DNA from: Ochotona curzoniae
Lineage: Eukaryota > Chordata > Mammalia > Lagomorpha > Ochotonidae
Length of the DNA: 64,000 nucleotides
Direction: 5' to 3'
Assembly (NCBI RefSeq): GCF_017591425.1
Contig: NW_024466307.1
Location: 1,548,001-1,612,000 of the forward strand
The position numbers and the translations under genes were made by a program. Shown here in pieces: positions 12,101-22,000 of this stretch. A model generated the notes under the pieces. That model was not told the DNA's origin. It was given only the letters and a program-made list of their open reading frames with translations, and ran no database searches. Position 1 is the stretch's first letter; each line of letters begins with the position of its first letter.

Positions 12101-15100
12101 GCAGGGGAAGCTGGATGTTTCTCCCTGCAAGACAGATCATGTTGTGCCTGATGACTTAGCTCAGCTGTGGTGGCTTTAGTTAGGCACAAGAGGGAAGCTT
12201 CCTGCTACCTGCTCCCCTGAGATCTGCATGGCGCTGATGGAACAGCTGGGGCTTCTCTGTGACCACTCGAGGCTTGCACCTTGCACAGCTGACCTGCGGG
12301 CTGCCCTGGAAACCTCCTGAAAGTAGGCTCCAGGTGTGACTCACCCCTGGGGCTGCCCCTGCTCAGGGCGTACATCTGCACACGTGCGGCAAACGACACC
12401 CATTGGTAACTGCCATGGCTGCCTCCCAGCCCCCTGTGTCCTACACAGAGCCCACAAAGAATGCATTTCTAGAAAAAGTGATGCTTGCGGGCATGGTGGA
12501 CTGGTCCATTACTGCTTTCTTGTCTCGTCAGGTCTTGTCCTGAGTCCCTGCCATGAACAGGGCTCTGCGTGGCATCCCTTGCTCTTGGCAGCATATAACC
12601 TGGCAGGGGACAGGAGATAGGAGATAGAACCAAGGGAGCAGCCAGCACAAGCCTGACCGTGGCTGTGCAGGAGGGATTAAGTCCACCAGAGGAGCCATGC
12701 AGGAAGTTGCTGCTGTCCTGGGTAGAACTAGGGAGGACAGAAGGACACTGCTCCTGCCGGAGGTCCAAGGAAGCCCTTGACTCTCAATAGCTCTGAGGTT
12801 CACTGCTGTGTGCTGAGCCCCTGGGACTGGGGGGCGGGGACACGGTAGATACTGCCCCGTGCCTTGGTGAATAATACACTTCTGACTGCTAATGTCTCAC
12901 GTTTCCTTCTTTCCTGATCTCATCCCTTAATTATGTGTACGTCTGCATCCAAAACTCACCATGCGAATTACTAAGCATTCAGGGATGACTCCCATACTAT
13001 ATTTTAGTAACACATGAGTCTAAAAATTGCAATTTTGAGGGAGAGTGTTAAAACATAGGGAAAAAACCAGAAACTTTCCCTAAATTTAATACAATGATGC
13101 CACCTGTTTATTATTACTCTGCTTGCAGGGAGGTCGTGTGCTTATCTGAGGTATAATATTGCTAACCAGTCCTGATATTTGAATCTCATCTGCCTCCATT
13201 TCTATCAACTATAGGATATGTCTTCCTTATTGGCTAAACTGACTTGGGGGCTGATTTTCTTCTTCTTTTCTTACAAAAATTGCAAGAATTGTACAAGGAA
13301 CTCTCAGAATACTTAAAGGGAAATGGTATTTTAAATTTATTCTCAAATACAGAGCAAAAAGGAGAGCCAGAGAGCTCTTGCATCTTCTGGTTCACTCCCC
13401 ACGTGGCCGCAGTGGCCAGAGCTGGGCTGGTCCAGAGCCAGGAGCCTGGACCTTCTTCCAGGTTTCCCACATGGATGCAGGGACCCAGTGACTTACGCCA
13501 TCCTCCATGTTTTCCCAAGTCATTAGCAAGCAACTGGATTGGAAGTGGAGTAGCAGGGACTTGAATTGGCGCCCACATAGGATGTCAGCACCACAAGCAT
13601 ATGTTTAGCCTACTGTGCCATGATGCTGGCCTCAATAAATTTATTCTCAAATGACATGGACACAGCTTGTACTTATTTGAGCCCTTTAGAGTGGTGACAA
13701 TCACACTTCAAGAAGATCTTCGGGGTATGTTCAAGAGAAAGAAGACGATGTTTTTAGGGAAGCATTTAAGATTGGGAATCCTGAGTCCCCAGGTGACATG
13801 AAGAGCTACTTGAGAGATGCTCCATTTTCCTCCTCAGAGCTGTGAGGACACTCCCGTCCGGCATGGCCTTTGGGTCTAGGCAGGACGCAGGGTTTGAACT
13901 CTGCAGACAGCCACCTTAACTCCTACTGGAGGCAGTGTGGAATGGTCATAAAAGAGCTGAAATCAAACAAACTTAAAGCTAGGCAAAAAGCCAGTCTCCT
14001 CTCTTACAAATTAGAAACGGGAAATTTTGAAGGGTCTACGTGTTCTCCCAAGTGCTTTTCAAAAGCAAGCATTTCTTTGGAATACAGAATTGCATTTATA
14101 GATAGGCAGCAACAGAAAGAATTTGAATCTAATCATTCAACACAGAGACATGCCTTGTTGGTCCCAGCACGGTGGCCTAGTGGTTAAAGTCCTCGCCTTG
14201 AACGTGCCAGGATCCCATATGGGTGCCGGTTCTAATTCTGGCAGCCCCGTTTCCCATCCAGCTCCCTGCCTGTGGCCTGGGAAAGCAGTCGAGGACGGCC
14301 CAAAGCCTTGGGACCCTGCACCTGTGTGGGAGACTCCGAAGAGGATCTGGGCTCCTGGCTTCGGATTGGCTCAGCTCCAGCCATTGTGGTCACTTGGGGA
14401 GTGAATTATCGGACAGAAGACCTTCCTCTCTGTCTCTCTTCCTCTTTGTATATCTGACTGTCCATGATCCAGCTCCCTGCTAACATGCTTGGAAAAGCAG
14501 CACAAGATGGTCCAAGTCCTTGGATCCCTGTACCCACATGTGAGATCTGAAGGAAGCTCCTGGTTCCTAGCTTGGGCCTGGCTCCCTCAGGCTTTTGTAG
14601 CCATCTGGGGAGCAGACCAGCAGATGGAATATTTCTTTCTCTGTCTCTCTCTGTGTAACTTAGACTACTTTGAAATAAATTGATTTAAAAAAACGTGGTG
14701 GCATAACAGGCTAATCCTTTGTCTATGTGTCAGCATGCCATATGGGTGCTGATTCAAGCCCCAGCTGTTCCAATCTTCAATCCAGCTCCTTGTTGATGGC
14801 CTGGGCAAGCAGCAGAGATGGTCCAAGGCCTTGGGCCCCTGCACTCACACAGGGCACCTGGAAGAAGCTCCCGGCTCCCAGCTTCGGACTGACCTGAAAG
14901 GAACCAGTTAGCAGATGAAGTTCTTTCTGTCCTCCTCTCTGGCTTTCAAACCAAATCAAATAAATACCTTTTTTTCAAAGTTCCAATTTTATGCTTTTTC
15001 ATCTAATCAGTTTTAAACAGATCGTTTGTTAAATTTCTACTTCCTTCTGCATTGTTTAAAAAGCATCACTGTTATTATGTTTTCATGTGGTTTCCCAGTT

Positions 15101-15853
15101 TCCAACCACATCCTCGTAACTAATGTTTGGGGCGACCCTGCGCGTTGGACAGAACAAATGCTAGCATCGTCCATCTCATCGATGAGGGGCAGTAAAGCCA
15201 CCTTCCACGTGACACAGCACCGATGACCAGGGACAAGCCCCACAAGCACAAGGACCAGGCAACCACCTGCGGCTGCAAAGACAAATGGACCAGATGCAAG
15301 AATGCAGGCACTTCAGGGCCTGCGCTGAAGACACAAGGTGTAAACAAATCGCATTGACGTGACACTGCTGGCAAGCAGACCCAATCACCACCCAACACAA
15401 GGGCCTCCTAACCGCGCTGAAGGGAGCTACGGGCCCCCAACGCCCACGGGGAATGCTGAGGGCTCTCCTTCCTGGGCGATTGCACTGTGAGAGTGGGGTC
15501 TGCAGAGGCTCTCCGCACTGCAGAGAACTCCCACCTGTCAGTACACACAGTTAACAACCACTGCAGACCACCTGATGGCTAACAAGCCACCACCGGGGAC
15601 CCTCACCGGCTGGGGGACCCTCACCGGCTCAGGCACCTGCCCTGCATGGCCGGGGGACTTGCCACCACCCACACCTGCGGGTGCACTACTCCCGGCACAG
15701 ACTCTTCTTGAATCGCCAAACAACATTAAGATAAGGCCGACGCCCCCAGTCCTCCAGACGCCACACTCACCCTTCCCGGCAGTGGCTGGAATGCGGGCGC
15801 CCAGACGAGCCCCTCGGCAGGAGTACCCGCAGCCCCCTCAGTCCCCGCAGCAT
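1..15853 (-). CDS. DMGDH: DMGDH, dimethylglycine dehydrogenase (5' nine coding exons, gene continues past left edge)
   Basis: Mitochondrial matrix flavoprotein that demethylates N,N-dimethylglycine to sarcosine, passing the one-carbon unit to tetrahydrofolate and electrons to ETF. Nine minus-strand exons join in frame: 15771-15853, 11950-12124, 10211-10309, 8814-8978, 6581-6785, 4198-4446, 2164-2362, 488-657 and 1-145. Together they give about 496 residues; the family is about 866 long, and the C-terminal aminomethyltransferase-like part lies outside the window. Seen directly: an Arg-rich presequence without acidic residues until residue 27, a dinucleotide-binding GGGCVG at residues 50-55, and STWHA with His85, the equivalent of the human His91 that carries covalent FAD. 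His103, equivalent to human His109 (altered in DMGDH deficiency), is conserved. All introns are GT-AG. No frameshift or stop is seen. It is head-to-head with BHMT2. Confidence 0.96.
381..421. repeat. (CA)n microsatellite, interrupted
   Basis: About 41 bases of CA with CG and TA interruptions, in DMGDH intron 8 (146-487). Nothing else is recognised in that intron. Confidence 0.95.
488..657 (-). CDS. DMGDH: DMGDH coding exon 8
   Basis: 170 bases encoding [18 protein letters not shown]... to ...ESYGFNNV plus one base. The HAGGVG segment belongs to the C-terminal side of the FAD domain. The acceptor is ...gtctggaag and the donor gtgagg. Confidence 0.94.
658..2163. other. DMGDH intron 7
   Basis: Between exons 8 and 7. 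Apart from the 48-bp triplicate repeat at 1155-1298 I recognise no repeat or gene in it. Confidence 0.85.
1155..1298. repeat. 48-bp tandem repeat, three copies
   Basis: Units begin at 1155, 1203 and 1251 with cagcctccacgggacacggt. They differ only at a few positions (such as cccgcacactg versus cctgcacaccg). As 48 is a multiple of 3, two frames read as repeated 16-residue blocks, but no coding context exists. Confidence 0.95.
2164..2362 (-). CDS. DMGDH: DMGDH coding exon 7
   Basis: 199 bases encoding [13 protein letters not shown]... to ...NYWVAVGFG, including [19 protein letters not shown], which is strongly conserved in the family. The acceptor is ...gtctctccag and the donor gtaagc. It ends two bases into a Gly codon. 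Confidence 0.95.
2363..4197. other. DMGDH intron 6
   Basis: Mostly unassigned GC-rich sequence. A short A tract lies left of exon 7 at 2576-2588 is in this intron, and an old SINE sits near its right end at about 3945-4135. Confidence 0.8.
3945..4135 (-). mobile_element. C-repeat SINE, old, minus, partial
   Basis: T-rich tail at the left (tttttatttttttgaaattc), then cagagagaccatccatctgc and diverged body. The head is not recognisable. Confidence 0.65.
4198..4446 (-). CDS. DMGDH: DMGDH coding exon 6
   Basis: 249 bases encoding [13 protein letters not shown]... to ...WVTSGVPP plus one base. [10 protein letters not shown] and [16 protein letters not shown] match the conserved oxidoreductase core. 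The acceptor is ...ctattgaag and the donor gtgggt. Confidence 0.95.
4447..6580. other. DMGDH intron 5
   Basis: Carries one younger SINE (5314-5635). The remaining sequence, including an AT-rich stretch at 5640-5830, shows nothing I can name. Confidence 0.8.
5314..5635 (+). mobile_element. C-repeat SINE, younger pika-like form, plus
   Basis: Starts within 'cctaatggctaaagtcc', keeps 'gaaagcagtcgaggacggcc' and ends in an aaacaaacaaaaaaac tail. It lies antisense to DMGDH in intron 5. Confidence 0.9.
6581..6785 (-). CDS. DMGDH: DMGDH coding exon 5
   Basis: 205 bases encoding [18 protein letters not shown]... to ...VVNAA plus the first base of a Gly codon. It contributes to the flavin and substrate pocket of the DAO-type oxidoreductase fold. 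The donor is gtgagt and the acceptor ...cggcgcag. Confidence 0.95.
6980..7237 (-). mobile_element. C-repeat SINE, older form, minus
   Basis: The tail at the left reads acatatttattggaaagag, followed by agagatcttcc and the body. The tRNA-like head is degraded. Confidence 0.75.
7471..8104. repeat. 20-bp minisatellite, 31 full units
   Basis: The unit is cagagagggaga followed by a variable eight bases (accaagcc, cccaggcc, tccagacc and similar). Thirty-one full units run from 7471 to 8090 in perfect 20-bp register, plus a partial unit to 8104. Variation is confined to three or four positions per unit; one unit has agagaga. The unit length is not a multiple of 3 and stops are absent, so five of six frames stay open throughout, which explains large spurious ORFs here. 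Confidence 0.98.
8350..8597 (+). mobile_element. C-repeat SINE, older form, plus, 5'-truncated
   Basis: Begins at the 'gctccacttccaatccagc' segment and ends in ctttccaataaatacatcc; a (CT)n stretch lies before the tail. Confidence 0.8.
8814..8978 (-). CDS. DMGDH: DMGDH coding exon 4
   Basis: 165 bases, 55 codons, [10 protein letters not shown]... to ...PLLNMDK, close to the mammalian protein. The donor is gtattg, weaker than the other donors of this gene. The acceptor is ...ttgcacag. Confidence 0.95.
8979..10210. other. DMGDH intron 3
   Basis: Holds one intact younger SINE at 9140-9457. I see nothing else in the remaining roughly 750 bases to its right. Confidence 0.8.
9140..9457 (+). mobile_element. 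C-repeat SINE, younger form, plus, intact
   Basis: Full length from 'accggcacgattgcatagtgg' region to a poly(A) tail. A 10-bp target-site duplication, gtgttcctgg, is at 9130-9139 and 9458-9467. Confidence 0.92.
10211..10309 (-). CDS. DMGDH: DMGDH coding exon 3
   Basis: 99 bases, 33 codons, beginning [10 protein letters not shown] and ending EEETGQ. The acceptor must be the AG before 'gcaggttta': using the next AG, three bases further in, would bring TAA into frame. The donor is gtgagt. Confidence 0.94.
10310..11949. other. DMGDH intron 2
   Basis: No SINE, LINE or gene recognised. A short duplication of 'accacctgctctgctggcag' occurs at about 11346 and 11371. Confidence 0.7.
11950..12124 (-). 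CDS. DMGDH: DMGDH coding exon 2 (FAD dinucleotide-binding motif)
   Basis: 175 bases encoding residues 29-86. It contains [16 protein letters not shown], the Rossmann FAD-binding loop, and ends in STWHA, whose His is the expected covalent flavin attachment residue. The acceptor is ...cttgcag and the donor gtaagc. The exon ends on a codon boundary. Confidence 0.96.
13325..13635 (-). mobile_element. C-repeat SINE, older form, minus
   Basis: The tail at the left reads aaatttattctcaaatacagag; the head at the right reads tactgtgccatgatgctggcc. 'tttattctcaaat' appears on both sides (13336 and 13639), consistent with a target duplication. Confidence 0.85.
14160..14465 (+). mobile_element. C-repeat SINE, younger form, plus, lacking its tail
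   Basis: Head 'cccagcacggtggcctagtg' is well preserved. The element runs to 'tatatctgactgtcc' and joins the next SINE directly, with no A-rich tail. Confidence 0.9.
14466..14693 (+). mobile_element. C-repeat SINE, older form, plus, 5'-truncated
   Basis: Begins at 'atccagctccctgctaac' and ends in tgaaataaattgatttaaaaaa. Confidence 0.85.
14694..14972 (+). mobile_element. C-repeat SINE, older form, plus
   Basis: Head 'gtggtggcataacaggctaa' to 'caaatcaaataaatacc'. It is the third SINE in the same orientation in a row. Confidence 0.85.
15771..15853 (-). CDS. DMGDH: DMGDH coding exon 1 (presequence)
   Basis: Starts at the ATG whose complement is 15851-15853, with G at -3, and encodes [15 protein letters not shown] followed by 12 more residues. 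The Arg/Ser/Leu-rich, acid-poor composition is that of a mitochondrial targeting peptide. The donor is gtgagt (complement 15765-15770). The exon ends two bases into a Gly codon that exon 2 completes. Confidence 0.9.
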
Positions 15854-16005
15854 AACGTGGCCGAAGGGAGCAAGCGCACCTGCTCTAAGTGGGGCAGCTT
15901 GGGCCACAGGACAGGACGCGGCGGCGGCCGGCCCCTCCCCGGGGCGGGGCGGCCAGGAGGATGGCCTTGCGCCCGGACCGCGCTGGCTCGCAGAGCAGAG
16001 GCGCG

Positions 16006-16038
16006 ATGGCAGCGGGTAAAGGCCCTGGAGCCGCCAGG
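16006..16038 (+). CDS. BHMT2: BHMT2 coding exon 1
   Basis: [11 protein letters not shown]. The ATG at 16006 was chosen because it gives the short family N-terminus; it has G at -3 and G at +4. The donor is gtaagt. An in-frame ATG at 15961 with A at -3 is an alternative start. Confidence 0.85.
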
Positions 16039-19000
16039 GTAAGTTCCCCTTTCCTACGTCCCTCCCTCGTGGGGCACCAGGCTCAAACCCCATGGTCTGT
16101 ATGGCCGAGCGCTTGGCCTCTCGAGCCAAGTCCCTGATCACAGCCAAGGTTATTGCCACTTTGCAGGGTCCAGAACCCTCCCTGGCAGGCCTTGGTATGC
16201 TGAAGTGTCTGCCTGGTCTTGGAGCCATGTGGCCTTGACTCCTGCCCTGGACTCAGCAAACCGAAGCTGCAGAGCAGTCAGACAGACCCACGAACCCCTC
16301 CAGACCTTTCCCATCCTCGCTGAAATCTATATCAGGTGGAGGACCTGGGGGGTTCCCACAAAATCCAGAACAGCCTCAAGGCACCAGAGCATCTGCAAGA
16401 CCACTCAGGGCAACCCTGAACTCCGGTACCCAGACAGATGGTGGGAGGGGGGCGGCCTGGCTGGGAAGTGCCCAAAGCCAAGCCCACACAGCACAGGGAG
16501 CACTGTCCACGTGCAAGCCTCCCCCATGGAGCCTCCATGGGGCTTACCAAGGCAAACCAGGAACAGGCACAGTGGGCGCAGCTCTGACCATTACAATGCC
16601 CACGTGATGGGTCCCCCCCGCACCCCAGCACAGGACGTGAGGTACATGCCACTTCACAGGTGACATGAGGGCTGTGCCAACCAAGCCTGGATTATAAAAG
16701 CTGCAGGCATGGAAGAAAGCAGTCAATTATATATATACACACATATATGAAAGGCAGAGTTGAGAGAGAGCGAACTTTCCATCTTCTGGCTCCCTGGGGC
16801 TGGCCATAGGAAGTCAGGAGCCCAGACTCCACTGGGGTCTCCCACATAGGTGGCGGGGCCCAAGCACTTCCCAGGCATGTTAGCAGGAAGCTGGATTGGA
16901 AGCAGAGCACTTGAGATTTGAACCAGTACTGACAAGGGATGCTGATGCTGCAGGTGGAGGATTATCGCATGCAACGCTGGCCCCAAAGGGTCACTTCCAG
17001 AATTCATGTAGTTGCCATGGGCACCACCTCCAATTAGTTCTTCCATAGGAGGGCAGTCCTGGCCAGGTAAGCCTAATGGTGGCGGGGGTCCAGGTGCACT
17101 GGGCCTCCTGGCTTCCTCCCATCACAGGGCAAGCTGTCCTCCCCTGAGGGGGCAATGGCTCCGAGGACAGATCACAGGTGAAGAGGCAGTAGGGGCTGAC
17201 ATGGGATCACTTGGGATCCACGTTGGGCTTAACGTGTAGGGCTCCTCCTTCCACCAGCCCCAGCCTTGTCAGTCTGGAGTACGTGAACACTCTCCGAGGT
17301 GGTGATGGAAGTGATCAGCCGTCTCCCCAATAGAAAGTGGCCAGTTGCCAGTGCTGCGTGAGGGCACTCATTCAGCCCTTGTTGTATGTTATCAGCTCCT
17401 GGCTCTGCTTCCTGCCAGTGCACTCCCTGGGAGGCCACAGGTGCTGGCTCTGTACCCACCATGTGGGAACGAACCAGGAGCTTGCTTGCTCTAAGAAAAT
17501 GAACAGTTGGACAAACATCCAGACCACAGAACATCTTGTGGTTGCTTGGTATCATGAAGATAGTCAAGTATAAGCTATAGGTATTTTTACCCTGGTCTTC
17601 AAGCATGACTTTCCCCTCCCTTTTCTGGGAGAAGCCTCTAGCACCTCTAAGTTTCAATCAAAAGGGTCTCTTGGCTCACTGTTGGCATGGTCTGCTTAGG
17701 TGCCAGCTGAGGTGGCAGGGATGCAGTAAGTCAGCCACACCTCCTGGGTGAGCTGAAGAGACGGTGAGCAGCAGGCTGCGCAGTGCAGGTGGGTTAGGCA
17801 CAGGATGGACATGGCCAAGGGGACCGTCCGCCAGAGTCAGGGTCGACCGCCTTAGGCACATCACTCGGTGGACGGACAATTCAGCCCCGTCCTGCACCCT
17901 GTGGCCCCAGCCCCCTCCCTGGGCTGCTGGGAGGGCGAGAATGGCACCTGTGAATTTTCTCTCTGGGCTTGGTGAGTCCTGGGCCGACTGTGAGGTCAAG
18001 TACACCGTGTTCTTCTCAGGTCTCCAGAGGAAATCATTTACCAGGTCATGTGGCCAAGACGCAGTCTTGATCCTTCTGCTCTGTTCCCAGCATTTCTGTG
18101 GGGCAGGCAGCTCCTACCGCCCATGCGGGAGATTTGGATGGTGTCCTGGCCTTGATCTGGCCCAGCTCTGGCCACTGTGGCCACTTGGGGAAGGAGCCAG
18201 CAGGTGGAAGAGTCTCTCCTCCCCTCTCTCTCCCCTCTTCCCTGTGTGTGTCACTCTGCCCTCCTCATCACCTTGTTTAAAATTGTAAGCAGTGCAGTCT
18301 TGCTGCTGCCCCACTGGCCAGGATGCCGGTGCTCCCACCTCTGTCTGAGGTCAGAGAGTGGGCAGGTACCAATGCCTTGCCTCTTGCTTCCTCCTCCTCC
18401 TCCTCAGGGCCTCCTGCAACGTCTGGATGCTGGCGAGGTTGTTGTGGGAGATGGCAGCTTTCTGATCACACTGGAGAAGCGGAGCTTTGTGAAGGTTGGG
18501 TGCTGGACGCCAGAGGCTGTGGTGGAGCACCCCAACGCAGGTCAGGGCCTGGGACCAAGCACGGCTTCCCTTCGAACTGTGCTGTGAGGACTCAGCCATG
18601 AGTTGGGGGCGAGACCTCTCTCCCCATACCACGTACACCCTCATACCCCTCAATTCCAGGAATGTTTTACCTGCTAGACAAGGCTGAGGTCCCACCACTG
18701 CGGGCACCTGTGATGGGACCCCCAGGCAGACTCCCTGCCACTGCCATATCCTGCCTCTGGGGTCAGGGGGTACCAGGCCTACATCGTCCAGCTGGGACAC
18801 AGAGGGTGCCGGGTGGATAGCAATGCCAGAACTGGGCTGCTGCCCCTTGTGAAACTGGGAATATACAGGGTTGGTGCCCACAGGAGAATGACTGGCCTGA
18901 CTATATGAACAGGTACCTGGCCTGTCAGACACTGTGGATCTGACACCATTCTTCCCTGAGCAACCCTACACCAACTCCCATAATCCCTGCGACATTGTCA

Positions 19001-22000
19001 TCTTACACATCCCTACACAACTCTACATAGCCTTACACAAGCACACACAACCTATTTCACTATACACACTCCTAACCAACTAGACTCTGGCTTACACAAG
19101 CACACAGGACCTGGCACACCCCTCACAGCCTCATATCACCTCATGGACCTCTCCACAAGGATAGGCCCTGGCAGGCTGTAGGTGCTGTGGGGCATACCCT
19201 GCAGGAGGGCTGAGAGCCGGCTGCCCTGACCCTGACTTGGTCCCATGCACCCACTCTGCAGTGCGTCAGCTCCACATGGAGTTCCTGAGGGCGGGCTCCA
19301 ACGTCATGCAGACCTTCACCTTCTCAGCCAGTGAGGACATCATGGAGAGCAAGGTGATGGGGCCTGTGTGGAGGGAATGGTGGTGGGCGGTTGATAACAC
19401 CTCCCGACCCACAGCCATCAGGCACCCCATGAACAGTCCTGTCCTGTCACTGAAGGCAGAGGGCAGGGGATTGGAAGAGGGAGAGAACACCTGGGGATGC
19501 TCAGCTAACCCCCGCCCCCAGCTGTCAGTGGCCGAATCCCCAGGTCCTACATCACCAGGTCCGGTGAAGCCAGCCTTATCGGCCCCCATCTGCCTACCAC
19601 CCACAGTGGGAAGCTGTCAACGAGGCTGCTTGTGACCTGGCCCAGGATGTGGCCAACCAGGGTGATGCCCTGGTGGCCGGGAGCATCTGCCAGACATCCC
19701 TGTACACACGGCACAGGGACGAGACCAAGATCAAAAAGCTATTCCGGTCACAGATAGAGGTGTTTGTCAGGAAGAACGTGGACTTCCTGATTGCGGAGGT
19801 GAGCCTGGTGCTGGGATGGGGGGCTCCAGGGTACAATCTCCCCACCTCCCCAACCCGGGCTCCCTAAGCACTGCCTGTGGCCCTCACACCAGCATGTAGC
19901 CGACCAAAGGTGTGAACCAATGCAGGCTCACTCTTAAGTTTGATTCTCTATGGGGCCGAAGGACAGAGCCAGATGGGCCCTTGACCTTCCTAAGCCCTGG
20001 GCAGCCACAGCAGCAAGAGACCCTGCAGCCCAAGCTGAGAGGAGAGGACAGGGACAGTAAGTGAGGGGGCAGGAAGCGGGTGGGGTCGGGGGTGGGGAGA
20101 AGGGAGCAAAGCCCAGGAGGTGGGGGCTCTGCAGGCTCCGGTGGCCCTGCCCAACGCTTCCCAGCAAGAAGTTGGCAGACCTCCCGCCCACCCCCTTGTA
20201 GCACACACCACTGTGATTTACTGTCCGCAGTAACACAGGCATGGTGTCCTGAACAAAGAGATGGGGGGCCCTAGATCTTCTGTTCTCCCTAAGATAGAAA
20301 ATAACACTCCCCCACCTTGCTTAGCACAGTTCCTTGCGGGCCAAGCTCTAGGGGGAGTGCCAGCCAGCCCTGGAGCTTGGCAGGCATTTAAGCAGTGAGT
20401 CATGGGGTAGGAGTGCTGGCTCCATGCTCGCTGTCTCTTCCTTTCAAACAGATAAAAGTGAAAAAACAGGAATTTACCTGAACCAGGAGGTAGACTGCTT
20501 TCTGCCGTCCCCTTCCTGTCCTGCACTGGACACCCTGCTCCTCCAGTGATCCAATGCCCAGGCCTGTGCCCTGGGGAGGCTGGCAGCAGCTTCCTCCTGT
20601 GCCCAGAGACAAGAGAGATATCTACCATTTCTCCCCGGTTTCCCATAGATGGGTTTTCAGTGGTGGCCTTGAGGGCATTCTGAAGCAGGACCCTGCTAGG
20701 GACCCAACCTGCACAAGAGTGGGTGGGTTTTTCACTGGGTGATCTTGTCAGGGCTTAAGTGTTGGCTGAGAAAGGTGCTATGTGGTCAGGTGGCAGAGAC
20801 TGGGTCCTCGGCATGTGTCACCCTACAGGATGCGCGGGGTCACCCTGGGGACTCTAGCGACTCATGCCTTTTTCCGCAGTACTTCGAGCATGTTGAAGAG
20901 GCTGTGTGGGCTGTGCACGTCCTGAGGGAATCGGGGAAGCCCGTGGCGGTCAGCCTGTGCATCGGGCCTGCAGGGGACTTGCACGGTGTGACCCCCGGCG
21001 AGTGCGCTGTGCGGCTGGTAGAGGCAGGTAACTCATAGCCCTTCCTGAGTGCTCGGCGTTTGGTCCTGGGTCTGACCCAGGAGCCGTTTGCCAGCAGAAT
21101 CAACTGGGTTTGGTTGCTTTCTTTAAATCTCGGAAGATGAAAGACAGTCAATGTCTCAAGTACGTGTCAACTACTAGGGGGAAAAAAACGTGGGGAGGGG
21201 GGCCAGGCTGTGGTGCTGCATCTTCAAGGACTGCTGCACCGCCAGCAGCCCAAGCAGGCACCAGTGTAAGTCCCAGATACTCCACTTCCAATCCAGCACC
21301 TTGCTGATGTGCCTGGAAAAGCAGAGGCCCAAGGACTTGAACCCCTGCCACCAAGGTGGGAGACCTGGCCTGTTCCAAGTTCCTGACTTGGGCCCGGCTC
21401 AGACCAGGATCTGGGGAGTGAAGCCGGGGGTGGATAATCTTCTGGTGTAACTCGTCCTGTCGGGTAACTAACTCAATAAGAAGAGAAAACAAAAACAGCA
21501 AACAAGCCGAGGGGGTCAGAAGCCTGTACTCTCTTCCAGGGGCAGACGTCGTGGGCGTGAACTGCCGCTTTGGTCCCTCGACCAGCCTGGAAACCTTGGC
21601 ACTCATGAAGGAGGGCCTGAGGGCCAAGGGGCTGAAGGCCCACCTCATGGTACAGGCCCTGGCCTTCCACACCCCCGACTGTGGCAAGGGGGGCTTCCTG
21701 GACCTGCCTGAATACCCCTTTGGTAAGCTGAGGCAGGTGGAAAGGACCTGCTGTTGCTTCTGACAAAATTCCCAGGTTACCAGAAACTGGAACAGGTTCA
21801 CGTGAAGGCCCAGACATCTCGTGTTCATTGGCGAGGCCTGCATAACCCACAGTTGGCAGTTTTTTAAATGGAGGGTGGGTAAGGAGGCAGTGCCCTGGGG
21901 TATCTGTCATTTGTAACTGGGACAGTACAAGAAGCCATCTCACTGTGGTCTTGCAGCCCTGGAGCCCCGCGTGGCCACCCGCTGGGACATTCAGAAGTAT

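Larger units (their letters stand above)
12125..15770. other. DMGDH intron 1
   Basis: The first and longest DMGDH intron in the window. SINEs lie at 13325-13635 and 14160-14972. Unassigned sequence fills 12125-13320 and 14975-15770. Confidence 0.85.
15771..16038. promoter_or_regulatory. Head-to-head DMGDH/BHMT2 CpG-rich promoter
   Basis: CpG-dense DNA with no TATA box spans both first exons. A GC-box run, ggggcggggcgg, sits at 15941-15952. Start codons of the divergent genes (complement 15851-15853 and 16006) are 152 bp apart, so both transcripts must start in or beside this segment. A shared bidirectional promoter is inferred from spacing and composition; start sites were not mapped. Confidence 0.75.
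16039..18407. other. BHMT2 intron 1
   Basis: Contains a minus SINE (16735-16985) and a plus SINE fragment (18155-18250). The rest is unassigned. Confidence 0.8.
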
